Translations under genes and position numbers: made by a program
Shown: in pieces, positions 23,405 through 35,955 of the stretch
Layout: each line of letters begins with the position of its first letter
Numbering within the stretch: position 1 is the first letter of the stretch
From: Kalmusia sp. IMI 367209
Lineage: Eukaryota > Ascomycota > Dothideomycetes > Pleosporales > Didymosphaeriaceae
DNA: 64,000 nucleotides
Assembly: GCA_027946365.1 (NCBI GenBank)
Contig: JAPEUQ010000002.1
Coordinates: forward strand, 62,001-126,000
Direction: 5' to 3'
Notes under the pieces: generated by a model
What the model saw: the letters and a program-made list of their open reading frames with translations, nothing else
Database searches by the model: none
Told to the model about the DNA's origin: nothing

Positions 23405-24616
23405 TCATAGTGGCATGATGTTAGGGGTAGGCCCTATGGGTATTACCCCATTTCCGGCCGCAACAGACGAATACCCTCGTTTGATCTAAAAGCTTCAGTC
23501 AAACTTCAAAGACTAGGCACTGTACTTACTACGTCAAAAAAAGTTGTCTTCTTGAAGACCCCTCCACCTGTTTCGGGTCCTTCGCTCCAGTATAGTCTTC
23601 GTAACCAAGCATGCAGGCGAGGGTAATCGGTTCGGACCATCTTGAGATTGCACTTGAAAAGCGTGTAATATGCCACGTCGAAACGAATCAATGTAGTGTA
23701 CAAGCGAATGTCCGGTTCAGTGATATAAAGCCCGAAGAGGAAGGGCTGATGGTCAAGTTCCGATAGGTGTTGCTCCAATCTGTCGAAAGCCTGAAAGAGC
23801 CTGACGACGTGCTCATTATATGCTGCTTGTGTGGTCGCGAACCCGACTTTATAGACACCATTGTTGACAATATCATATACCCAGGCATTGAAATGATCAA
23901 TCTGATCCCGGAGATGCTCCGGAATGAAAGCGGCGACTCCCTTGCTTGCCTCGCGTTTTTTGACAGGGAGAATTTCGTCAAACCCGGCAATAAACATGCG
24001 CATGATCTCGCTACTTTCGTTATTAACGATAGTATCTGGATGAGATTAGCTTGAGAACTACAAAGCCCGAGGACTGGGACATGCAGCTGTGAAGCTATAC
24101 ATGACTTAACGGTAACAATCGCTTGATCGCAAAAACTTACGGTGTTTCTTGTCCCACAATAAAGGTATGGTCACTCTTCCATTGTAATGGGGATCCGCTT
24201 TAAGATATAGCTCTTTCATCCACCTGATGCCGTGGACGGGATCGCGAGAGGGTCCTCTGTGGCCGGAGAAATACCAACCGTGCGTCGGATCTCGTGCATC
24301 TACTTCGACCATTTGAACAATGTCTCCCAGACCCTTTAAGGCATGGACTATTATTGTCCGGTGGGCCCAGGGACAGCAATGGTTGATGTATAGCACATAA
24401 CGATCCCGCTCTGCTGGGAACTCTTTAGAGGGGATATCAGAGCGGAATCGCGAAGGCATTCGTTTGTAGTGGCCGTTGGCATCTGGGGGGTCTCCACAAA
24501 TTGGTTGCTGTAGCTGTAGCTATCGCGTAGGTCTCAGTTTTCGGCATCGGAGGAAAAGAGGCACAAGAGTCTAGCATATATAGAAACCTGGGGGCACTCA
24601 CCTTCGTTGCAGTCAT
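23405..24616 (-). CDS. S-glutathionyl-(chloro)hydroquinone reductase (omega-class GST, Gto/Ecm4-like)
   Basis: The enzyme reduces glutathionyl-hydroquinones using a catalytic cysteine and glutathione. Four exons: 24616-24602 (five codons, MTATK), 24507-24141, 24035-23530 and 23485-23405. The introns are 94, 105 and 44 nt, all GT-AG, and the joined frame is 322 residues, the usual length. The active site is CPWAHR with Cys near residue 50 (YINHCCPWAHRT). Other family stretches are GWYFSG, MKELYLKADPHYNGR, IPLLWDKK, NNESSEIMRMF, LFGLYITEPDIRLYTTLIRFD, YPRLHAWLRRLYW and the C-terminal IPIGPTPN. The C-terminal 26 residues come only from the last small exon. It is the single intact gene in about 7 kb of decayed DNA. 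Likely role: detoxification of quinones. No linked pathway genes are visible. Confidence 0.88.
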
Positions 24617-27600
24617 CTTGCGTAGTGCAACAATGCAAAATCACAAATTCATACCCGAAGATATCCAGCAGTACGGTGGAGGATGCATCGTGCCTCGTGC
24701 GAATAGCGGCAGTCCTGGCGCTTCGGTGCATGATTACAAAACAGAAAATGCCGGCCCTATATGATTAGTATGGTCCACACTACACGATAGGGTGACGTGT
24801 AGAGAGCTTTCCGCAGTGACATCGGCTGAAATTTCACGAAAAAAAAAGCAAAAGACCCATATTTCGAACCGTCTGTGAGACCTGTAGCAAGGCATGAATC
24901 GTGTATTGGTCACCAGATGTTGGCCTAAGGATATGGAGGATGGGCGCCCAGCAAGCATGGTTCTTGCCGGATTTCGCCTAGATTAGACGGTTTTAGCAGC
25001 ATCATCTCCACCACTCGATACTCCTGCTACCATCCATACTGTCCCCTTGTTCTGAAGACCATAATATAATTCCTTGGTCTTGCACTGCGGTCTTGGTTGT
25101 ACGGAGATGGAATACCCGCGTCAATTTGTGAATAGATGATGTTCGAGCCTTCATGTCCATCCTAGTATTGCCCATCCACACAGCTACCATGTCTCGAGTC
25201 GTAAAGTAATTGCGATTCTTTTTGGAGCACAGATCGTACGAACACCTCATTCTCGACTGGCTAACGAGGTAACATGCTGTTGATTCAACTCTGATAGAAC
25301 AAGGACAACATATCCCAGAATCAACGACGATCGTTTCCGAGACCCAGCCCACTAGCAGGTTCCGCTCAGTTGCGTCTCGCAGCGTTGCCGAACGACCGAA
25401 TGTGCCCTCATGAATGTAACCCATGTAGTGGCTAAACCTACCCAGTACGCCATCACATAGTCTTGCGAGGTGGCTTCGTATATTCCCTGTCAATTTTTCC
25501 AATTGAGGCAGTCGCTAATCAATCATTTTAAAATCATAGTCTGTCAGGTTCTATGTGCTATGACATCCTGACATACGACTTGGCTACTCCCTGCCTTCTA
25601 AGATAAGGTTCTCCATTGCACAAGCTGCATTATCTAGAGCGCACACAACTGTACAAGAAGTCATGTAAACGTTTTCCTCCTAGAACGTGAAGGCCCGGGT
25701 GAAGTTGAACCTCTAAGATCTTAATGCAAGCAGCAACTCCCAATTCCAAAAAAGAACATGACCGCACAGGAGAGTCAAGACCCGACTTAGAAAACACCTC
25801 ACGTCGGTCTTCTTCGGTAACACGAGGTATTGCTGCCCAATGTGAGTATCAGATAAAACCTCCCCAATGGGCTTAAGTCTAAACGAAGTAGAAGCCAGCT
25901 TCACTGACCCAAGGGTCTATCTGAACCTATCGCATCCTCTATCTTTGCTCGGAATGAGGCGACAGAGTATCGATTACACGAACGACATTACCAAGCTCCT
26001 TTGTTCGACCTACTGTGCTACCTGCCTTGGTAATTCCCGCACTGGTTCGTTTCACATGGTCCTTCTGAACGAGTAAACTTGGTCAAACGAAGCAACGAAA
26101 ACTCTCATAGCCCGTCACCGCAATGATGAAAGGCGCTGTGTCGGTAATACTACAGCTGGGTCATCCTCAGGCGGGTAACCCACTTCCTCAGCTCCTGCCT
26201 TAAGAGGCCCCGCAGCATGAGACGGTGCCAGTTCACTAATCGTCAGGCTATCTCTGCTTCACTCATCATCAAGAATATCGAGGCTCGACATAATGGACGG
26301 AACAGTGTTCCATTTTCCGAATGGATTATCTATGAACTGAACATACAGTAACCTTAATTGTGAATATTTCTATATGCCCTTTAAAGAGATTTTCAATACG
26401 TATCATTCGACTTCTGGCCACCACAACATATCATTGCGCTATCATCCTAAGATATGATCGGTGAAGGACTGTTCGAGACTTTGTGACACGGCTCGGACAC
26501 CTACTTCCTATCTCGGATCCTCCTCAATATGCAAAGATCCCTTGCTCTCGCAAATTAGCGTATCCCCGAAAAACCCGATCTAACGTGAATACGATCGGGG
26601 ATTTCGATCGAAAAAAATCATTCTTATCCTCCAAAGACTTTTATCACTAGTATATGCTTGCTTCAAAGAGTTAGAAACATGTACTCATCAAGATCTGTGT
26701 CTCCCCTATCCGACATCTCTTCAAAGGAATCGCCGCCATGCTTCCCCACTGCAAAGAACAATGTCCTGAGGAAGGAAGCGCCACTTGTTCGTGATCATCC
26801 CCATCCCGCAGCCTCACTTCACCCGCTACCCCTATGCTTTCAACAACATCCGAGCGAGGCTCCCAACAACTCTACACTCTCCTCCCCTAATGGGAGCATA
26901 ACTCGATAATCTATGTATGAACTTGATCTATTTTTGTACGGAACCTCCACAGCGCACAGCGTCCATAGTCCTCACGGCAGAATGAGGCTGCAACCAGCAG
27001 CCGAATGAACATCTGGCGGCCAATGAACCCTAATGATTTCTTTTGTCGTGCCGTTGACACGTCTAGACCGCTGGGCATCTGCAAAACCAGGCCAAACAAT
27101 GCGGCATGCAGATCTAGCATGGGAAACGCAAAGCCCATCACGCATGTACTGACCAATCACGGCCATGCCCAGCCTGATACAGCCCGAAGATCTGCATCGA
27201 GAACTCGACTTATCGACTCACCAACACATGCACATTTCGCGTGCGACCCGGTATCCTCGTACTCGCCGCAGACGCGCGCCATTTTCATCATTCTAGCAAC
27301 TTGGGTGGTACACCAATCGGAACGCAACATCCGGACGCCTCTTTGTGTTGTGTGTGCACTACATCCCTTGCGGTGGTTTTGAATACAGTCTCGAGGTTTC
27401 GCGGTCGGAACGCACGGTGAAGTAGACCCAATCGACGCGCTCACGCGACCTCATTACCTCTTCTTATGTGCATGAGTTATCGCACAGTTGTAACCTTGCT
27501 GCTCTTCTTCCGTAAGTAACTGCACTTTCTATCGCCACACTACGACTTCGCACTCAACACAGGCTTGACTTTTGACTGAATACATACATCCACGACGAAT

Positions 27601-28319
27601 GGTGTACACCTAGGGAACCAACAGTCGTTCTTGAAACCTCATGTTTGCGTCACTTGTCACACAAAAAGCGCCTCACTATACTCTTCGTAGTTAACCCTAC
27701 ACTGTTCAATTCGCTCTCAGCATGACGTTTGAAACCTGATTTGGACAAATACACATGCACGGTTGATACATCCAAGGTAAAGTATTCGATCTGAGAAGCC
27801 CTTGTTCGCGTCATTGGTCGCACAAGCAACAACTCACTGTTCCCTCCCAGTCACACCGCACGCGCTACCGCCGCACTACCCACTCCGCTCTCCATACCAA
27901 CTTTCAGCTTGATATGATAGATATAGATCCATGACTAACGAGGCATCTATTGAATGAACTTCAGTTCGTAAAAGGATTTCTCAGTGTTGCCGCTTGCACG
28001 AAGTCGCTCCGTGCCCCCTCTACACCCATACTCCCTTACCATCACGCTACTCGCCTCGGCCATATACGTTCTCTTGACGCATTCAAACGAAATCGATGCA
28101 TCCACGGCCAAGTTGAACCTCTTTGAATATAATGCTTTAAGTCGATAGCAGGTAATGTAAAATCGCTAAAAGCTCAAGTATGCTTAGCTCCATGCCAGAT
28201 CCAGACAACGCCAAAATGCAGGCTGATCACGCACACTGCGCCTTCCAATCCGTGCCCACCATATTAACAGTGTCCCGATGAAATATGTATATTGCCATGC
28301 TCATAGCCTTCCACTGAAA
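24617..28319. other. AT-rich gene-poor stretch
   Basis: About 3.7 kb with many stops. The longest open frame (25002-25502, minus, 166 codons) has no motif and an unusual composition, so I do not call it. Near 27.64 and 27.79 kb are two diverged copies of a roughly 45-bp segment. I see no gene. Confidence 0.45.
27638..27838. repeat. Diverged direct repeat, about 150-bp spacing
   Basis: The segments near 27638-27680 (TTTGCGTCACTTGTCACACA) and 27791-27836 (TTCGCGTCATTGGTCGCACA) match at most positions. Several differences are C/T or G/A. This suggests a tandem duplication that has since mutated. Confidence 0.4.
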
Positions 28320-29449
28320 CTATACCCGCTCCCCCCCAAACGAGCTATCCCTCTTCGCACCACCAGGCGCCGCATCTCTTCTATACTCTTCGTATCCCCC
28401 GGGACTCAATGCGCTGTTCCCATCATCGTATGCCGCATACGGCATCTGTACGTGCCCGCTGTCATGCCCCGCAGGCGCATACCCACTTCCACCCACTCTA
28501 TGATCATCGCCCCAGCTCAGCGGACGCCCAGGATGCCGACCCTCGTCGGTCTCGGTGGAGTGCAGCAAGGCGTATTCGTCTTCTTCTTGGTTGCCACCGC
28601 GCTCGGTACGCCGGTCGTCGTCATCGCTGTCGTGTGCATCATGGTGCTCGATTTCGGTGGACCAGGCGTTGTCTTTGTTGTTCTCGCCGGTTAAGTGGTG
28701 CGAGTTCTGCTTCGCCGATTCGTAGGGGAGGACGCCTTCTTTACGGAACTTGTTGGCGTAGTAGGCGGAGATGGCGGTGGTCAGGACGAAAAAGACACTG
28801 CAATTAAAGTGAGTAAGACGGTTTCAGAAACGCTCGCCATGATGGTAGAGAGGCGTACAATATGACTGCTCCAAAGCCCACGGTCACTCGACTGAGGCTG
28901 CACTTGGCCTCTGGGCCGTATTTGAAGACTGTGCAGTTTTTGGGGGCGTCGTCGTCGAGCTTCTTGTCTTTTGCGCCTTCTCTTACGCCCTTGGCGTTCC
29001 ACATTGCGACGGCGATGAAGGCTGCGAACCAGAGTACTGTGGTCGGCAGTTAGTCTTGTGTCCTATATCTCCATATGCAATGGTATCTGGGGGGGTCGTA
29101 CTCGTGTATAGTGCATCGAGGGCAGCAAAAGCGTAGGCATTCGCGAATCGGGCGGCTCGACTCCACATAGGCACCATGGTGAGGTATATGATGGCAGGCG
29201 CGGAGAGGAAACACTGTCGTCTCCTATTAGTCTTCTCCGTACAACGGCTTCACCCATCCGAGGAGCACCTGAAGTCTGCTCAAGCCTCGCCGACGTACCA
29301 AAGCAAAGTAAAACTTAGTCGCACCGCCCGTGTCCCCTCCCCTTTGTCAAGACGGCAATGGTTATGCATCCCGCAATGAAGATGAGGATGCATTGGAAGA
29401 CGTGTGCGGTGGTCTTGCATTTCTGCACGTAGCTCGTGTTTATCCGCAT
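28320..29449 (-). CDS. MARVEL-domain membrane protein, one frameshift
   Basis: A four-TM protein of the MARVEL type, a family linked to membrane apposition and vesicle traffic. Exons: 29449-29299, 29213-29102, 29036-28859 and 28797-28320, with GT-AG introns of 85, 65 and 61 nt. TM1 is VFQCILIFIAGCITIAVL, TM2 is FYFALCFLSAPAIIYLTMV, TM3 is DALYTILWFAAFIAVA and TM4 is VFFVLTTAISAYYA. MWSRAARFANAYAFAALDAL is typical of fungal members. The cytosolic tail (about 150 residues) is rich in Asp, His, Gly and Tyr. In exon 1 the frame changes at the run AAAGGGGAGGGGAC (near 29340): TKG is followed in the next frame by GDTGGATKFYFAL. Removing one base restores a 305-residue protein that meets every splice phase. 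This is probably a base-call error in a G run, though a true frameshift is possible. Confidence 0.78.
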
Positions 29450-30429
29450 CGTGGCTCGCTCGTGCCCGGCGGGCTCGCTACAGCGTTACTCGCGCAGAGG
29501 GAGTTGGATGGAGGGATACGGCTCGATGGTGGTGTAAATAAAGACCAAGCTGCCTGGCAACGCAGCCAGTATGTTGTAATACGCGCGTAAAAGTAAGACG
29601 CGGAGGCGGAGGCGCAGAGGGATCCTTTCGCTGCTGTCGGGTCAGATACTGGCACGAGGAAAACAAGCAGGCGCAACGGAGAAGCAACTCACGAGGTCTG
29701 GCAGCAGCCGTGGGAATGAGCGTGTATACAAAACGAGGGTGAGTGAGGCAGTGTCTCGCAGCGATCAACGCAGCCCAGGAAGCGACATGTTTGAGCTCGC
29801 GCTCCACACAGCCATCCGCCTCAGCTGTGGCACGCCGCGCAACGACTCGCTCTCTTGGTGCGCACAGATCAAGACGGCGGGAGTGCCAGTGCCAGACAGC
29901 CTGACGCTTGGCTGCAACGGGAGCCAGGGCTGATATTTTTGGGGGCTGCTTAGCGACCTTCGCAAGGCTATCCCCAACCAAGCCTGGCTTGCGCGGCTGT
30001 TCCTGGATTCGGGCTGCTGGATCTCCCGTTGATTACTGCCAACATTTTGCCGTTTGCGGATTTGACGCGCTGTCGATTTGAGTTGTACGCAGCCCAGGGG
30101 AGTCGAGACGGGAGCGTGGCGATGGAAGCTCAGCGTATCGACGTGGAAGGGTGATGGCGGTGATGGTGGTGATGGAGGCTCGTCCATCTGCGCGGCCGCG
30201 ATGCTAGTGGACGCACCTGGTCAGCTCAGCCTGGCTATACGAGGTCATCGAGGACGTAGTCGGCGCCACCATTGCGATGCAGTCGGACAGCCACTCGAGC
30301 GCTCACCGGAACGATGAGAAGATGCCTACCGTCATGTGACGTCTGCGGATCGTGACTTCCCAGCGGACACGACCGTCACGTCACTTGGGAAGCCGCGATC
30401 TGCGCTGGTAGAACGAACCTTCTACCTAA
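29450..30429. other. Intergenic, GC-richer
   Basis: About 1 kb upstream of the MARVEL gene (its promoter side). Open frames overlap on both strands without recognisable content. I see no gene. Confidence 0.45.
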
Positions 30430-30560
30430 CTAGAACTTTCAACTTCACCTTTGCTTGACCCGCTCATTCCTCATACCCCCCTCTGAAACCCTTGCCCTGC
30501 CCGCTCATAGTGATACCGTGAGTCCATGGATCCATGAACCCTCGTCTGACATAGCTATAT
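30430..30560 (-). repeat. Diverged copy of the NB-ARC/TPR gene's 3' end
   Basis: About 45 bp here (from CCCTGCCCGCTCATAGTGAT) matches the segment at 31150-31200 (CCCTGCCCATTCATAGTGAT). On the minus strand it reads WIHGLTVSL then stop, against RIHELMVSL then stop in the other copy. Most differences are C/T or G/A, as in repeat-induced point mutation. Confidence 0.55.
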
Positions 30561-31159
30561 TTACGTTTTCCCTTGCTGCCCTACGGAAAGATTGCAGGGC
30601 TCTCCGGCAGACCTTTGTTGCAAATCCACCAGAAACTTCCAAAAACCAGTCTTTTTCTATCCTTTCTGCCTCCAGTCATTCGCCAGTTTCGGGTAGAAAT
30701 CCACAACGCCATGAATAGTGGTATCATGGGTGAAGATGACAAACACACGCTCATCTGCGTTAAACTTTTGATTCAGACTGATCGTGTGCTCCGCCTCTCT
30801 GAGTTACTCGGGAAAGCAGGGATCGATCCCAAGGAAAGGTTTCGTTGGTGACTTTCAAGGATGTATCTTAATTAAATGTCCTCTAGGGCAAGGTCAGGGC
30901 TCAATGCCAGCCACATCAATCTGAACGTGCAAACGTATAGTATCTGAAGACCAGATGCACGTTATCGGCGGCAAGAAAGATAAAAGTGTCTGGACCGAGG
31001 ATGTCTTGGCCAGGGCGTTCAGATGCCCAATTGAATGCTGCTGGGATGGGTTAGTTCAGATGCGACTTGGTGTAGAACAAGGCATTCATACCCCAAGAGC
31101 ATGCAGGATGAAGAAGCTACCGTCGCCAAACTAATCGATGAAGTTATTGCCCTGCCCAT

Positions 31160-32700
31160 TCATAGTGATACCATAAGTTCATGGATTCGTAATTCCTCAT
31201 TAGGTGTCTGCGTGATCATATTAGAACTAAACAAAATCTGGCGACTAGTGGCCGCTTCTTTGTGCAAGCATGACGCTTCCTTAACTCTATCCTCGGTAAG
31301 GTCCTTATCATTGGCATGTATAACGAACGCGAGATGATATTTGCATTTAGAAATGGCTTCTGGCTGATTTTTTTCAGCTTGTACTTTCATGAGGTCAAAT
31401 GTACCCACGACCAGGATTGTGACTCTTTGAGTGCGAGACGGAGATTGTACCTGACATTTGATGTTAGCGTAAGGTGAACACAGATCTTGGATCCACTCAC
31501 TCACCTTTGTCCCATTTGCGTCTTAATTCATATATTTCTCCAAGCACATAGAAGCTGTCTTTGGTCAGTTGAGTTCTGTCACCAAATACTTCGAGACGAC
31601 CGGCGAAAATGCGCTTATGGATACGTAGAAAACTCTCGAAGTCATTGCAATTGAGCAGCACCGTCGCCATAACAAAATTGTTTTCAAGCTGGCCGCAGTC
31701 CTGTCTCCTATGCTGCACGTACATAGTGTCGTTGCTTTCGTATCTTTTTGGTTCTTCGTAGCTATCACGAGATAGTTTTACTACTACCAGATTCTTATAT
31801 GTTTCATATTAATACCATAGTCTCTTATCTTCACTAGCCCAAATGTTCTGGAGCCCTAGAGGCTCAGTAAAGCTGGGAATTACTTTCTCATATTCGCCCA
31901 TTTGGATTAGATGGGCTCCAGGTTCATTCCATGCGTTAGCCAACTGTAACACATCTGTCGCAATAGCAGTCCCGTCCTGCTCCAAATGTACCACCCTTCT
32001 CTGTCGTAACTCAAGCGCTTTCTCGATTTTTGCCAATGTCTTTTCCTACCGTTAAAGCCTATATCAAGATTAACCGCGCTTGAAATGTCATATATATCTG
32101 AATTTACTGGGAGAATCTCGATGATGTACGTGAGGTTTTCGCACATTCTTTCACCAGTGTCCATGATACTGAGCCCTTCTCTGAAAAGTGTTGAAGACTG
32201 GACAACAAGTCTTTCAATCAGCATCTTGAAGTACTAATGGATCTAGCCACTTGAGAAACTCCTAGATCAACAAAGAATGTTTTGATAATCTTGCCGTTTT
32301 GTTCTTTGGAGTCTGTCCTAAAGGCTTGGTCAAGCTTAGTATCAGTTTGTAACCTTGTTCTTCATCGAAAGCATTCAGATGTATGTCAGATGTCGCAAGT
32401 AGGATAAGACATTGTTTCTGTGTCATTATCAAAATGGAACCATGCGGGCTTGGTGGTCAATACGCTTGAAGGTCTACGTCCACCTTATCACAGACAAGCA
32501 GTCAGGAGCGATCTGCCTCCTGATTAGCATTGTGGCCGATTAAACCCCACGTAAATGCTCACCCATTTTGGATCAGCCACTCACGGACTAACTCAATATT
32601 GCAAAGTTGATCTGTAGTCGTGAAGTTTGGAACCAATTCTCGAGCAAGGTTCCCAAACGAGGTTGCCAATTCTGGCCCGCCATGATCACAGAGTTACGCA
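31160..32700 (-). pseudogene. NB-ARC / TPR receptor-type (NLR) pseudogene
   Basis: Pieces of one minus-strand gene appear in order. From 32690: GPELATSFGNLAREL, then ELVREWLIQN. After an intron-like gap (GTGAGC...GCTAATCAG) comes the NB-ARC core LLVCDKVD, then PHGSILIMTQ, which is the Walker B and sensor region, then DIHLNAFDEEQGYKLILSL. Next come TPR units: LFREGLSIMDTGERM, ALELRQRRVVHLEQDG, QLANAWNEPGAHLIQMGEYE, LRIHKRIFAGRLEVFG, YVLGEIYELRRKWDKGE and ISKCKYHLAFVI. Fungal proteins of this plan are STAND receptors implicated in non-self recognition. Two expected tryptophans (just before LLVCDKVD and before PPSPHGS) are TGA stops at 32504-32502 and 32459-32457, both consistent with G to A. 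Further frameshifts follow, and the P-loop part is missing. Confidence 0.72.
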
Positions 32701-35700
32701 TGCACAATGGTGAGAAAATCGCATGACGGGTTGTTGGGGACTTTGAGGTCAATCGTGGCATATTGAAGGTCGTACTAGCTTCACCGTGATTGCATGGACA
32801 TTGGACACGGTCGCCCGTTGGAACGAAGATGTATGAAGCAACTGGAGTGCCGATACACCCATCTGCCCACTGAAACAGAAGCCCTAACTTTATTGTTGCG
32901 CGATTTTAGACTCAAGGAAGAATATGAATATGATAGTGCCTCTCACTTTGCAATAGCTTGGATAAGACCATTTCACGAACATTATGGCCGCAGTGCAACA
33001 TCGTACAGTCAGGCTCAGGATTTTCATTTCGGAATTGGATACTTACAATTCAACAAGCCGTACGTTTGCCTCGTACCGTTAACCCACGCACCCAAGAACT
33101 TTCCGCAACCAACATCGAGGGCATTCGCAAAGACATTCCCGTTACCAACATTCGTGGCTTGGAAAACCAGTTTACCTTAGGTGTACAAGGCTTTCTGTTG
33201 GTAAAACATTCCTCAACATTCAACTACCGGCAGAACGGTAAAAGGGTAGTGAAGGACTACTATCCGCACATCGTGGATTCAGTGCAACGCACCACTAGAG
33301 CTCAATCTGTCCACCTATACGACCACGCAGTATTTTAATCCAGGTACGTCCAGGGGATCATGTTGACACACCAGAGGGTAAGAGACAATACCATGGGTTG
33401 TTAAGTATAATGGCTTATATTGGTTAGTAATAATTCGATTGTCTCATATGGTGTACTTTACGAGAAGGCTGACACAGCACTTAAGATCATACAATGGCAT
33501 CTGTTAGGCTGCATATCAGTGAGGATATCAGTCCTAAAGCAGAGAAACTTCTTAGGAAGCGATTTCAGACCATCAAGTGAGTTTTCGTATACCAAAGTTG
33601 ATACGACTAACGCCTTGCTGATTCATTCATAGTGTGTGGAATCCGATTAAGGAGCGAGCGGAACAGCATTTTCTCACACTTTGTGATTTAGGATAGCCAA
33701 AACAGATAAATTCCCTGCTGGCTTGAGCTACCCTCATACCTCCTCCGAGAACCAGCTCGTGAGACGTTCTGTAGGCCAGAAATGGTACTTCGCCAGCGAT
33801 CAGCTCGTGAGAGAAGCTTGGATGATCAAAATGTAGACTCAGATGCAGAGACAACCCCAAACATAGCCAAATGTGAGTGTGCATCGGTAATAGATTGGTC
33901 AGTCCTCAAGCCTCCTTCGTCGTTCCTTCGGCTCGGGCCGAAGCCGCGCCTCGCCAAAGTATTAATTCCGCACATACATATTCTATGATACCGAAGCCGA
34001 AGCCGGGAGCACAGCGTGGGAGCCCGGTGTTACCATATAACAGAGGCGTTCTTCCTAACCACTCGACGTAGTTACGTACGTTTCAATCAAATATCGCATA
34101 TCCTCGAATGCTCTAAACGTGTGCGTTGACAGAGTTTTATAATGGTCAAATACGCACATCTACCTCATTGTATCATTATTTGGGTAGTGCGCTGGTGATA
34201 TTAGGTCTACTCGACTAAGATACGATTAGTTAAAAAACTCTCGTGTGCAAATATTGCACTCACGTTGAGTATAGAATGATTCAGACTTCCCATTCGTCCT
34301 CAGGAAACAACTTCGATGGCATGTTTATACTACTCCTCTAGGCAAACTCTTGTTATTCGGAAACGATCTATTCGCCATTTCCCGAGCTCACCTGTGATGT
34401 TCGTGAGATAGCCGTTTGTGGTGGTAATGTCATCACTCACATTCATTATGGCCGCAAAAGGCTCCAGCATCGTACATGACGGGTTGATTGGTATTGATAT
34501 CTGTTTTCGCATTCCGGAGTTGCAGGTCAGCATGCACCAACACTGGACGAATGCTGTGTCCTTTGGTTTCAGGAGGTCCCAGTAGCCTTAATATGACAAC
34601 CTGAATCAGCGTCTTAACTAGAACGTTTAGTTCCTCAGAAGGGCTCTGGTTTTTTCTTTTCGAAAGCTAGAATGCTAAGATGAACATGAGTGAAGAAGGT
34701 TTCCAGCTATGCTGCCATCTATTATCATGAGGCAGTATCCCTGTGTGGCTCGTAACGTGGAAGTCAAAGCTTTTTGATATTTTTGGGTTACCGATCAGCG
34801 GTTCGTGTAGGATTGCAGTCTTGCGATAGAAGTTCGAAGTATCGCTTAGGTCACCACTGAAAAATTTGAAGTCGCTATTATGAAAATGGGTGTTACTCGA
34901 AGATGAGTATGAAACGCTATCGATTCTTGAAAGTGATGTAGAGAGCGTATCATAAATAGTTGTCGCGCACCAGTTCCGAGCATGCATCAGGTCCTCCCGT
35001 TACGCGTGAGGCAAACCCAAAAATCCGGGGTTCGCATCAGGCCTTAACCTGGTTTGACTTTCAGCTTTGTGGTCAATAGCTGTAATAATGCAGACCAACA
35101 ATTCGATTGGATCAACGTTGCCCCACATCCAGGTAGGTGATATGTCTGTCTAGATTTTGTGTAGGGGATGCTATAGTGACACTCTGCAAAGAACTTTGTG
35201 ATGCAGATATGTTTGTAAAGAGCCTGTAATATTGCGTAGATTAAACAAGGCCATAGAGTGGCAATTTTGTCATTAAATCCAATTGATGCCTCTATCTACA
35301 CTAGGGCTGTCGTTAAGGTAGAGAGTAGTAGCTCCAGTACAAAAAACATTATTCATCCCTTCTATTACTATCATGTATCCTACATGAACAAAAATGGACA
35401 TCGGTGCTTCTCTCTCCAGTAGGCTGCTTCGTGCTAAGATATCTTAAGTACAATCTTTGGTGGTATTTGGATAGGCTTATAATAAGTGTATGTCAGCAAT
35501 GAATAGCGATGCGAGGGCGGCTATCATTTCGATCTCGATGGCGCGTTGGCCAGCTTCACAGATAGCTCGGATCCTCTGACTGTCAAAGAAATCCTTTAAA
35601 GCTGTATGAGATGAGGTAAGCATATACATTTCAACGAGAATGTGATTCGTCACATGTATATAAGGGAGACTATGTGGATGGGTCAGTTCAATGTTTAGTG

Positions 35701-35955
35701 TATCAAAGTTAGTAAACGAAATGCGGAATCATCGGAACTAGAACCGAGGATGTGGCAGGGATCACGGGCGACGCCAAGAATTCTCGATTCTTCGTCGGCG
35801 ACAATTTTTTAGGAGCTTCGCGCATCATCAAACTCATTCCCCATCTCTCCCTCCTCAAACATCCTCATCTCTCTCCTTTCCATTGCATTGAGCTGGAGTC
35901 TGGGAGCACGGCCTGACCTTTGATACTTCTCTATTCCTCTTCCTTCACCATCACA
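32701..35955. other. AT-rich gene-poor stretch upstream of HSP60
   Basis: About 3.2 kb with dense stops. No intact gene. The last 200 bp (from about 35750) become pyrimidine-rich and lead into the HSP60 start, so they are likely its promoter and 5' UTR. Confidence 0.45.
34002..34072 (-). other. Possible tRNA-derived (SINE-like) fragment
   Basis: On the minus strand, GTCGAGTGGTTAGGA resembles a pol III A box, and CCGGGCTCCCACGC about 30 bp later loosely resembles a T-arm. The stems do not pair well enough for a working tRNA. It may be a decayed tRNA-derived repeat. This is weak. Confidence 0.2.

Noticed and set aside
25002..25502. 166-codon minus-strand frame
   Set aside because: No motif or family likeness, in stop-rich DNA. 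Composition is not protein-like enough to call a gene.
35771..35795. Heat-shock element upstream of HSP60 (GAATTCTCGATTCTTC)
   Set aside because: The GAA/TTC spacing does not fit an inverted nGAAn array; it is likely chance.
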